From JAXMDC01 sp046349035 (GTDB lineage Bacteria > Pseudomonadota > Alphaproteobacteria > Rhizobiales > Kaistiaceae), in contig JAXMDC010000002.1 of NCBI GenBank assembly GCA_046349035.1, forward strand, positions 806,001 to 870,000: a stretch of 64,000 nt of DNA, read 5' to 3'. A model generated the notes under the pieces. It was not told the origin of the DNA and made no database searches. It worked only from the letters and a program-made list of their open reading frames with translations. The translations under genes were made by a program, and so were the position numbers. Below are positions 46,501 to 52,876 of this stretch, piece after piece (positions within the stretch are counted from its first letter, which is position 1; each line of letters opens with the position of its first letter).

Positions 46501-47220
46501 CTAGGCGTCCGATACCAGGGTTGCGCGGCCGCTACCCTTAAGAATCTGAACGAATTGGCCGGGTTGGTGAATTGAGAAGACGATTATGGGAATCCCGCTC
46601 TCGCGCGCAAGCGCCACCGCTGCCGCGTCCATCACCGAAAGGCCGCGGGCGAGCACTTCGGCGTGGGTGATCTTCTCGTAGCGCTTGGCGCTCTTGTCGA
46701 GCCTGGGATCGGCGGAATAGACGCCGTCGACCTGGGTTCCCTTCAGGATCGCCTGACAGCCGAGTTCGGCGGCCCGCAGCGCAGCGCCGGAATCGGTGGT
46801 GAAGAACGGGTTGCCGGTGCCGCCGGCGAAGATCACCACGCGGCCGTGGCTATAGGCCTTCACCGCCCGCTGCTGGCTGAACGTCTCGCAGATCGTCGGC
46901 ATCGGGATAGCGGAGAAGAGGCGGACCGGAATGCCCTTCCGCTCCAGCGCGTCGTTGAGGGCGATGGCGTTCATCGCCGTCGCCAGCATCCCCATCTGGT
47001 CGCCGGCGACGCGATTGCCGCCGGCCTTGCTAAGCGTGATGCCACGGAAGAGGTTTCCGCCGCCGACCACCAGCGCCACGCGGACGCCGAGCGAGACCGC
47101 CTCGCCGATCTCGCCGGCGAGGCGTGTGACTACTTTTTCGTCGATGCCGAAGGGCTTGTCGCCGAGCAGGGCCTCTCCCGACAGCTTGAGGAGAACCCGT
47201 TGGTAGCGCGGTTCCGCCAC
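46501..47220 (-). CDS. pyrH: Uridylate (UMP) kinase
   Basis: Hexameric amino-acid-kinase-fold UMP kinase feeding pyrimidine nucleotide synthesis. The 239-residue protein carries VLLKLSGEALLG, VVGGGNLFRG, DQMGMLATAMNAIALNDALE and FAGGTGNPFFTTDSGAALRA, all conserved. It sits between tsf and frr in the near-universal rpsB-tsf-pyrH-frr order. CTP synthase of the same pathway is at 6973-8601. Confidence 0.97.
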   Translation of the reverse strand: MAEPRYQRVLLKLSGEALLGDKPFGIDEKVVTRLAGEIGEAVSLGVRVALVVGGGNLFRGITLSKAGGNRVAGDQMGMLATAMNAIALNDALERKGIPVRLFSAIPMPTICETFSQQRAVKAYSHGRVVIFAGGTGNPFFTTDSGAALRAAELGCQAILKGTQVDGVYSADPRLDKSAKRYEKITHAEVLARGLSVMDAAAVALARESGIPIIVFSIHQPGQFVQILKGSGRATLVSDA

Positions 47221-47264
47221 GTCCCCCGCCTCCCTCGGCTTGGCCCGGCCGTTCTGCGGGCGGG

Positions 47265-47313
47265 CTACGTTTTCTTGGCCCTACGTCTTCTGGGCGCCTA
47301 CTTCTTCTTGGCC
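47265..47313 (-). repeat. Triplicated tail of tsf
   Basis: Three tandem 16-17 base units: CTACGTTTTCTTGGCC (47265-47280), CTACGTCTTCTGGGCGC (47281-47297) and CTACTTCTTCTTGGCC (47298-47313). The last is the genuine end of tsf (MAKKK and its TAG stop, read on minus); the other two follow the stop and each again begins with CTA (TAG on minus). It looks like slippage duplication that copied the stop codon. Confidence 0.75.
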
Positions 47314-48230
47314 ATCGAGGCGACTTCGGCCGCAAAATCGGTCGGCCCGCCTTTGTCGACGCCTTCGCCGAGACGGAATACCACGAATTTGCTGATCGCG
47401 ATGGCGCCGCCGGCATCCTTTTCCGCAGCCTTAAGCGCCTTTTCCACGGTCAGCTCGGGGTTGATGACGAAGTTCTGCTGCAGCAGGACCACCTCTTCGA
47501 AGTACTTGCGGAGACGCCCCTCGACCATTTTCTCGACGATCGCCTCCGGCTTGCCGGACTGCTTGGCCTGCTCGCGATAGACCGCCTTCTCGCGCTCGAT
47601 GAGATCGGCGGCGACCTCCGAGGAGCGGACAGCGACCGGGCTCGGATTGGCGGCGGCGACGTGCATCGCCACCTGCCGGCCGATGGCGTTCAGGCGCTCG
47701 GCGTTGCCGGATGACTCCAGGCCGACCAGCACGCCGATCCGGCCGAGCCCCGGCGCTGCCGCCGAGTGGACATAGCTGGCGATCACGCCCTGTGGCACGC
47801 TGAGCATCGCCGCGCGGCGCAGCGTCATGTTCTCGCCGATCGTGCCGATCGCCGCCTTGATCGCCTCGTCGACGCTCTTGCCGCCGCCGAACGGCGCCCG
47901 GGCCACCGCTTCGATGCTGCCGTCAGTGGCGAGCGCCGCCTTGGCGACACCGCTGACCAGCGCCTGAAACTCGGCGTTGCGGGCGACGAAATCGGTCTCC
48001 GAATTGACCTCGACCATCACCGCTTTGTTGCCGGCCGTGGCAATGCCGACCAGGCCCTCGGCGGCGACCCGGCCTTCCTTCTTGGCGGCCTTGGCGAGAC
48101 CCTTGGCCCGCAGCCAGTCGACCGCCGCCTCCATGTCGCCCTTGGTCTCGTTGAGCGCTGCCTTGCAATCCATCATGCCGGCCCCGGTCTTCTCGCGAAG
48201 CTCCTTGACCATGGCGGGAGTAATGTTCAT
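47298..48230 (-). CDS. tsf: Translation elongation factor Ts
   Basis: Nucleotide-exchange factor for EF-Tu. ATG at 48230 gives 310 residues starting MNITPAMVKELREKTGAGMM, with the signatures DCKAALNETKGDMEAAVDWLR and VEVNSETDFVARN. The C-terminus is MAKKK. An upstream in-frame extension to 48323 is not needed. It follows rpsB by 137 bases; that gap holds no gene and may contain an internal promoter or attenuation site. Confidence 0.97.
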   Translation of the reverse strand: MNITPAMVKELREKTGAGMMDCKAALNETKGDMEAAVDWLRAKGLAKAAKKEGRVAAEGLVGIATAGNKAVMVEVNSETDFVARNAEFQALVSGVAKAALATDGSIEAVARAPFGGGKSVDEAIKAAIGTIGENMTLRRAAMLSVPQGVIASYVHSAAAPGLGRIGVLVGLESSGNAERLNAIGRQVAMHVAAANPSPVAVRSSEVAADLIEREKAVYREQAKQSGKPEAIVEKMVEGRLRKYFEEVVLLQQNFVINPELTVEKALKAAEKDAGGAIAISKFVVFRLGEGVDKGGPTDFAAEVASMAKKK

Positions 48231-48367
48231 GGCGAGACGCCTTTTCCTGAGAGATGCCTGCTTGGTTGGAGGCACCGGCGGCCGAAGCCGTCGAGCTTGT
48301 CCGAAAGAGCGGCGCGGCGGCAAGTCGGCCGGCCGCGCCTTGTCGAGCGAAGAAGCGCCCGAAGGCC

Positions 48368-49351
48368 TTAGCCGCCGACCAGCGTCTTAGCCTTGCCGAC
48401 CCAGTCCTCGCGCTCGGCGCGGCCGCGCAGGGTCAGCGCCTGGTCGACGCGGGCGATGTCCTCCGGCAGCCACTCGGCGATCTGCTTGATGCGGGTGACG
48501 CCGAGACCGTTGAGCTTGCCTTCCAGCACCTTGCCGATGCCGGAGATGCGCTTCAGGTCGTCCTTGGCACCGTCTTGCGCCGGCGCGTCGCTCGCGGCCG
48601 CATCGGCGGCGGCGAGCACGCCCACATCCTCGCTGGCGCCGACATCGGCGCCGATATCGCCCTGGGCGCGCGAGATGCCGTCGAGGGCGGCGCGGGCGAT
48701 GAGGTCGCAATAGAGCGCGATGGCGCGGCCGGCGTCGTCATTGCCCGGGATCGGGAAGCTGATGCCGTGCGGATTGCAGTTGGTGTCGAGGATCGCCACC
48801 ACCGGAATGCCGAGGCGGGTCGCCTCCTTGATGGCGATCGCTTCCTTGTTGGTGTCGATGACGAACAGGAGGTCGGGGAGGCCGCCCATCTCCTTAATGC
48901 CGCCGAGCGCGGCGTCGAGCTTGGTGCGCTCGCGCGACAGCGTCAGCCGCTCCTTCTTGGTGAGGCCGAGGGCCTCCCCTTCCAGCATCTGGTCGAGATC
49001 GCGCAGGCGCCGGATCGAATTGGAGATCGTCTTCCAGTTGGTCAGCATGCCGCCGAGCCAGCGCGAATTGACGAAGTACTGCGCCGAACGCTTGGCCGCC
49101 GCGGCGATCGGTTCGGCCGCCTGGCGCTTGGTGCCGACGAACAGGATGCGCCCGCCGCCCGCCACCGCGTCGCTCACCGCCTGCAGCGCCCGCGCCAGCA
49201 TCGGCACGGTCTGCGCGAGGTCGATGATGTGGATGTTGTTGCGGACGCCGAAGATGAAGGACGCCATCTCCGGGTTCCAGCGGTGCTTCTGATGTCCGAA
49301 ATGAACGCCCGCTTCCAGGAGCTGGCGCATGGTAAAATCCGGGAGTGCCAT
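48368..49351 (-). CDS. rpsB: 30S ribosomal protein S2 with C-terminal helix-hairpin-type extension
   Basis: Small-subunit ribosomal protein. ATG at 49351 gives 327 residues. Residues 1 to about 230 are S2 proper (FTMRQLLEAGVHFGHQ, FVGTKRQA, NSRWLGGMLTNW, VVAILDTNCNPHGISFPIPGNDDA). An acidic linker leads to an extension (about residues 265-327, LKRISGIGKVLEGKLNGLGV and WLPEDIARVDQALTLRGR). This helix-hairpin-like tail is known in many alphaproteobacterial S2 proteins and resembles tails of some L21 and NuoE proteins; its role is not established. Confidence 0.97.
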   Translation of the reverse strand: MALPDFTMRQLLEAGVHFGHQKHRWNPEMASFIFGVRNNIHIIDLAQTVPMLARALQAVSDAVAGGGRILFVGTKRQAAEPIAAAAKRSAQYFVNSRWLGGMLTNWKTISNSIRRLRDLDQMLEGEALGLTKKERLTLSRERTKLDAALGGIKEMGGLPDLLFVIDTNKEAIAIKEATRLGIPVVAILDTNCNPHGISFPIPGNDDAGRAIALYCDLIARAALDGISRAQGDIGADVGASEDVGVLAAADAAASDAPAQDGAKDDLKRISGIGKVLEGKLNGLGVTRIKQIAEWLPEDIARVDQALTLRGRAEREDWVGKAKTLVGG

Positions 49352-49553
49352 GACTCTCGTTCTCTCCTTGACCGGTTCAGCCTCCGCGGGGCTGCAACGA
49401 AGGCCATGAAGCTGGCCGCCGCCGCGTTGCCTTTTCAGGCACCGGTAGGTCGACGCGTCCGGCGGACCGGGCGCGGAAACCATGACCCCGCGTGTGGAAT
49501 GGCGCGCTTTTACAGGCGGGGGGCCGGTTTCGCAAGGCCGTCCAGGCCCCGGC

Positions 49554-49578
49554 GTGTCGGCCGTGTCGGATGTGTCGG
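49554..49578 (+). repeat. Three GTGTCGG heptamers at 9-base spacing
   Basis: GTGTCGG occurs at 49554-49560, 49563-49569 and 49572-49578, each starting 9 bases after the last. The regular spacing suggests either slippage or a set of protein-binding sites in the rpsB leader/promoter region. Confidence 0.6.
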
Positions 49579-49601
49579 TTGCCGGAAGGCGGGGGGCCGC
49601 T

Positions 49602-49639
49602 CGGGTTCCTTCGGTTAAGCCAGTTGCGCATCGCGGGAC
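49602..49639 (+). repeat. Copy A of a ~37-base intergenic repeat (degenerate)
   Basis: CGGGTTCCTTCGGTTAAGCC then AGTTGCGCATCGCGGGAC aligns along its length with copies B (49685) and C (reverse, 49874). The consensus is about RGTTAC-KTCSGTTAC-RTCAGTTACGCATCGGG. In this copy two of the three GTTAC cores have changed. Confidence 0.55.
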
Positions 49640-49684
49640 GGCCACTGGACACAGAAATGGCTGATTTCAGCGCTTCTGCCGCCC

Positions 49685-49721
49685 TGAGTTACGTCCAGTT
49701 ACGTCAGTTACGCATCGGGGG
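49685..49721 (+). repeat. Copy B of the intergenic repeat, three intact GTTAC cores
   Basis: GTTAC cores at 49688-49692, 49698-49702 and 49707-49711, followed by GCATCGGGGG. Spacing of 10 and 9 bases places the cores on one face of the helix. Confidence 0.65.
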
Positions 49722-49873
49722 AATGCCGGCGAAAAGGAGCCCCCGAGCGGAGCGCCGACACTGACGACAGAAACGAAAGAGAGAAGAGAACAAGTGATCG
49801 CATCCGAGCCAAAGGTCCAGCCCGCCCCGACACTCGCAGAACGCAGCGGTTTCGAACTCTGTACCGCGCCCCT

Positions 49874-49912
49874 CCCGAATGCGTAACCTGATGTAACCGA
49901 AGTAACCCGAGC
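49874..49912 (-). repeat. Copy C of the intergenic repeat, inverted
   Basis: On the plus strand GTAAC lies at 49883-49887, 49893-49897 and 49902-49906. The reverse complement reads CGGGTTACTTCGGTTACATC then AGGTTACGCATTCGGGAG, closely matching copy A at its left half and copy B at its GTTAC cores. Being inverted to copy B, it could pair with it across about 150 bases. Confidence 0.65.
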
Positions 49913-49993
49913 CGCCTCCCGGGCACCCGCCATAAGCGACAGCCGACACGCCGCCCTTTGCCGCGACGCGCCGCCGCCCCTATAAGCCGCGCG

Positions 49994-50779
49994 ATGAGCC
50001 GCCGCCCGCCCCACCAGTTCCGCCGCCGCGAGCGTCCCGAGCGCGAGGGGGCCGCCCCAAGCGGCCGCGCCGCCGGCAGCACGGTGTGGCTGTTCGGCCA
50101 TCACGCTGTCGCCGCCGCCCTCGCCAACCCCCGCCGGACCGTCCGCCGCATCCTCGCCACCAAGAACGCCCTCGACCGCCTTGGCGCCGGCGTCCTCGCC
50201 CGCCATGCGGCGCCGCAGGAGATCGCCCCGCGCGACCTCGATAAGCTCCTCGGCGAGGGCGTCGTCCATCAGGGAATCGCCATCGAGGCCGAGCCGCTCC
50301 CCGCCCTCGACGTCGCCGATCTCGCCGGCAGCGATCTCGTCGTCGTTCTCGACCAGGTCACCGACCCCCACAATGTCGGCGCGATCATGCGGACCGCCGC
50401 TGCCTTTGCCGCCGGCGGCGTCGTCACCACCGCGCGCCACGCGCCGGACGAGACCGGCGTCCTCGCCAAGGCCGCCTCCGGCGCCCTCGACATCGTGCCG
50501 CTGGTCGCCGTCGCCAACCTCGCCCGCGCCCTTGGCGACCTCGCCGATCTCGGCTTCTTCCGGATCGGCCTCGACTCCGAAGCCGCCGAGCGCCTGGCCC
50601 CCTCCGCTGCCGGCGGCAAGACCGCGCTGGTGCTGGGCGCCGAGGGCAAGGGCCTCCGCCGCCTGACGCGCGACACCTGCGACGCCACCGCCCGCCTCGA
50701 CCTCCCCGGACGGATCAGCAGCCTCAACGTCTCTAACGCCGCCGCCCTGGCGCTCTACGTCGTCCACAGCGGGCGGTAA
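49994..50779 (+). CDS. rlmB: 23S rRNA (guanosine-2'-O-)-methyltransferase (TrmH/SpoU family)
   Basis: SPOUT-fold methyltransferase that 2'-O-methylates G2251 of 23S rRNA in the RlmB type. ATG at 49994 gives 261 residues: a basic start, a substrate-binding N-domain (VWLFGHHAVAAALANP), then the three SPOUT motifs TDPHNVGAIMRTAAAFAAGG, LVLGAEGKGLRRLT and SLNVSNAAALALY. The knotted SAM site is intact. RlmB rather than another TrmH paralogue is inferred from the N-domain. Confidence 0.92.
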   Translation: MSRRPPHQFRRRERPEREGAAPSGRAAGSTVWLFGHHAVAAALANPRRTVRRILATKNALDRLGAGVLARHAAPQEIAPRDLDKLLGEGVVHQGIAIEAEPLPALDVADLAGSDLVVVLDQVTDPHNVGAIMRTAAAFAAGGVVTTARHAPDETGVLAKAASGALDIVPLVAVANLARALGDLADLGFFRIGLDSEAAERLAPSAAGGKTALVLGAEGKGLRRLTRDTCDATARLDLPGRISSLNVSNAAALALYVVHSGR

Positions 50780-50855
50780 GGGATAGCTGGTTCCTCCCCG
50801 ACTGCGGGGGAGAAGGCCCCCCGAAAGGGGGCGGGGGCGGGTGCCACCACAAACG

Positions 50856-50884
50856 AAAAGCCCCGGGACTTGCCCGGGGCTTTT
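50856..50884. terminator. Bidirectional intrinsic terminator
   Basis: AAAAGCCCCGGG (50856-50867), loop ACTTG, CCCGGGGCTTTT (50873-50884): a perfect 12-base stem, with flanking A and T runs giving a U-tract on either strand. It separates convergent rlmB (plus) and the BA14K-like gene (minus). Confidence 0.9.
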
Positions 50885-50903
50885 GCGCAACCGGCCGGTA
50901 GCC

Positions 50904-51335
50904 CTAGTTGCAGAAGTGATAGGCGCGATCGAAGCCGAGATAGTAGCCGTTCGCCACGTTGAAGCTCTTGAACTGCGACTGGCAGTAGGCGACCCACTGC
51001 TGCGTCGGGTAGCAGCCGACCGGATAGCCCGCCGGCGGATAAGTGGTGTCGGCGCCGTAGCAGCCGGCCGGCGCGGCGACGCGGTAGGGGCCCGGCGGCA
51101 CGTAGGTCGGCGGCGGGGTGTAGTAGGTCTGCGGCGGCGTGTAGACCGGAGGCGGCGGCGTATAGACCGGCGGCGGGGGGGTGTAATAGGTCGGCGGTGG
51201 CGGAGTGTAGACCGGCGGCGGAGTGTAGTAGCCGCCATACTGCGCCGCAGCCGGAGCGGCGGTGAAAGCCGCGCCTGCAAGGTTGGCCAGCACGAGCCCC
51301 GTCGAGGCGACGAGCGCCGTCAGCATCCGTGTCAT
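50904..51335 (-). CDS. BA14K-like secreted protein with Pro/Tyr-rich repeats
   Basis: A 143-residue exported protein: signal peptide (about residues 1-30, ending AAPAAAQ), a low-complexity region (about residues 32-80) of PPPVYTPPPP/TYYTPPP-type repeats, and a C-terminal module VAYCQSQFKSFNVANGYYLGFD ending HFC. That module resembles BA14K family proteins (immunoreactive lectin-like proteins of Brucella and relatives) with a paired Cys pattern. AAGGAA precedes the ATG at 51335. A cell-envelope location is likely; function is unknown. Confidence 0.68.
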   Translation of the reverse strand: MTRMLTALVASTGLVLANLAGAAFTAAPAAAQYGGYYTPPPVYTPPPPTYYTPPPPVYTPPPPVYTPPQTYYTPPPTYVPPGPYRVAAPAGCYGADTTYPPAGYPVGCYPTQQWVAYCQSQFKSFNVANGYYLGFDRAYHFCN

Positions 51336-51466
51336 CGGTGATTCCTTGATTTGCTGCCCCTGCCGGCCACCATAGTGCAACGCCGTCCCCAGCGAAAGCA
51401 GGGCGCCCCCTTGTTCACGCTTCTCCTGCGCCCCACGCTTAGGTTCTTCGATTCGTGGAGGCCACC

Positions 51467-52345
51467 ATGCATCGCCGCGCATTCCTCGGCTCGGCCGGCG
51501 CTACCCTTGCCGCCGCCGCCTTCCCCGCCATCGGCCGCGCCGATGTTTCCCTCCCCACTGGCATCGACGCTGCGCCGCCGACCGACAGCCGGGCCGCTTT
51601 CGTCGCCTGGATGACTAAGACGCGCGGCGAGGACGCCGGCTATCTCGGTCAGCGCTGGGATCGCCTCAACGCCCTCGTCGCCAACAAGGACGTCTGGGAT
51701 GAGCGCACCAAGCGCGCCTATCTGATGACGCCGCGCGAGGAGTTCGTCACCCGCGCCAATCTCGCTAACACCTATCAGGTTCACTACCTCGACATCGGCT
51801 TCGGCGTCACCATCACCGGACCGCACACCGTCGCCCGCATGACCAACACCATCGACGTCAAGCCAGACGACAAGGTGCTCGAGATTGGCACCGGCTCCGG
51901 CTACCAGTCGGCCGTCCTCTCGCACCTCACCGACAAGATCTGGACCATCGAGATCATCAAGCCGCTGTTCGAGCGCACCGGCGCCCTCTACGAGAGCCTG
52001 ATCGGCCGCGGCTACAGCGAGTACCGCGCCATCAACCGCAAGAACGACGACGGCTATTACGGCTGGGAGGCGTTCGCCCCCTTCGACAAGATCATCGTCA
52101 CCTGCGGCATCGACCACGTGCCGCCGCCGCTCCTGCAGCAGATGAGGCCGGGCGGCATCATGGTCATCCCGGTCGGCCCGCCAGGTTCGCAGCACGTCCT
52201 CAAGATCGTCAAGCAGCTGGACTCCGCCGGCGCCGTCACCGTCGCCCGCTCCGACATCTACGGCGGCTCGATCGTCAACTTCGTGCCCTTCACCAAGCTC
52301 GACAACGGCAAGATCGTCGGCACCCACAGCGGCGGTAAGGTCTAA
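51467..52345 (+). CDS. Exported protein-L-isoaspartate O-methyltransferase-like protein
   Basis: Contains the PCMT SAM-binding core: DDKVLEIGTGSGYQSAVLSHL (motif I at about residues 137-157), then IEIIKPLFERTG and later GGIMVIPVGPPGSQHVL. ATG at 51467 follows GGAGG and gives a 292-residue protein starting MHRRAFLGSAG, a twin-arginine-type leader. The N-terminal ~110 residues before the fold are not typical of cytoplasmic Pcm. Repair of isoaspartyl residues needs SAM, normally absent from the periplasm, so the real role may differ. Confidence 0.8.
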   Translation: MHRRAFLGSAGATLAAAAFPAIGRADVSLPTGIDAAPPTDSRAAFVAWMTKTRGEDAGYLGQRWDRLNALVANKDVWDERTKRAYLMTPREEFVTRANLANTYQVHYLDIGFGVTITGPHTVARMTNTIDVKPDDKVLEIGTGSGYQSAVLSHLTDKIWTIEIIKPLFERTGALYESLIGRGYSEYRAINRKNDDGYYGWEAFAPFDKIIVTCGIDHVPPPLLQQMRPGGIMVIPVGPPGSQHVLKIVKQLDSAGAVTVARSDIYGGSIVNFVPFTKLDNGKIVGTHSGGKV

Positions 52346-52348
52346 GGC

Positions 52349-52783
52349 TCAATCCTCCAGCGCCACCAGCGCTGCGTTGCCACCGATGGCGGCGGTGTTG
52401 ACGCTGACCGTCTGCTCGCCGGTAAAGCGAGCGAGATAGTGCGGGTCGGCATGCCCTAGATGATCCTCGACCAGCCGGTCAGCGGTGGCCGCGTCTGGGA
52501 TACGCAGCAGGGCCTCGGCCAGCACCATCAGCGCCAAGCCCTCCTCGGTGGTCAGGGCATACTCGCGCAGCAGATCCTCGATGCCGCTGAGACCGCCGTG
52601 CTGGCGGCGGATCGCCTCGATCAGGCCGCGCGCGGTGGCGGCGATCTCCCCGTCCAGATGCTCCGCCCCGGCCGCCTGCGCCGGCATCGGTGCGGCGATA
52701 TCGGCGTCGCTGCCACCATAGGGCGCGGCAAAGGGCGGCAGGTTGTGGACCGTTGAACTGCCCAAGCGCGCCTCCGAATCCAT
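52349..52783 (-). pseudogene. putA: putA remnant: N-terminus fused to extreme C-terminus by internal deletion
   Basis: A 144-codon open frame. Residues about 10-115 (LPPFAAPYGGSDADIAA; LLREYALTTEEGLALMVLAE; ALLRIPDAATADRLVEDHLG) match the start of bifunctional PutA (proline dehydrogenase/glutamate-semialdehyde dehydrogenase). The last ~27 residues (DPHYLARFTGEQTVSVNTAA, then GGNAALVALED) match its very end. The roughly 850-residue middle, with the FAD barrel and the aldehyde dehydrogenase, is absent. The junction lies near LGHA/DPHY and keeps the frame open. It cannot encode either enzyme. The comparison rests on recall of Bradyrhizobium-type PutA, not on an alignment. Confidence 0.82.
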
Positions 52784-52876
52784 TGCGAATCGAGCGACTT
52801 AAGGCAAACCCCAGTCTGACCGATTCCGCTGCCAACCGCATTGCCTTTGGCGCTCTCTCGCGGCAGAAGCGAGGCC

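Larger units (their letters stand above)
49352..49993. other. 642-base gene-free gap between divergent rpsB and rlmB
   Basis: No open frame here has protein-like composition, and no tRNA cloverleaf was found. The gap must contain the rpsB-operon promoter and the rlmB promoter. It holds the repeat family listed separately (49554-49578, 49602-49639, 49685-49721, 49874-49912) and a purine-rich run (49768-49792). Confidence 0.7.

Noticed and set aside
49352..49993. tRNA genes (often found near rlmB in this class)
   Set aside because: I searched for GTTCRANNC-type T arms and matching acceptor stems on both strands by eye and found none in this gap.
51100..51240. Short direct repeats that could suggest a CRISPR array
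   Set aside because: They are in-frame codon repeats encoding Pro/Tyr units of a secreted protein, with no spacers and no cas genes nearby.
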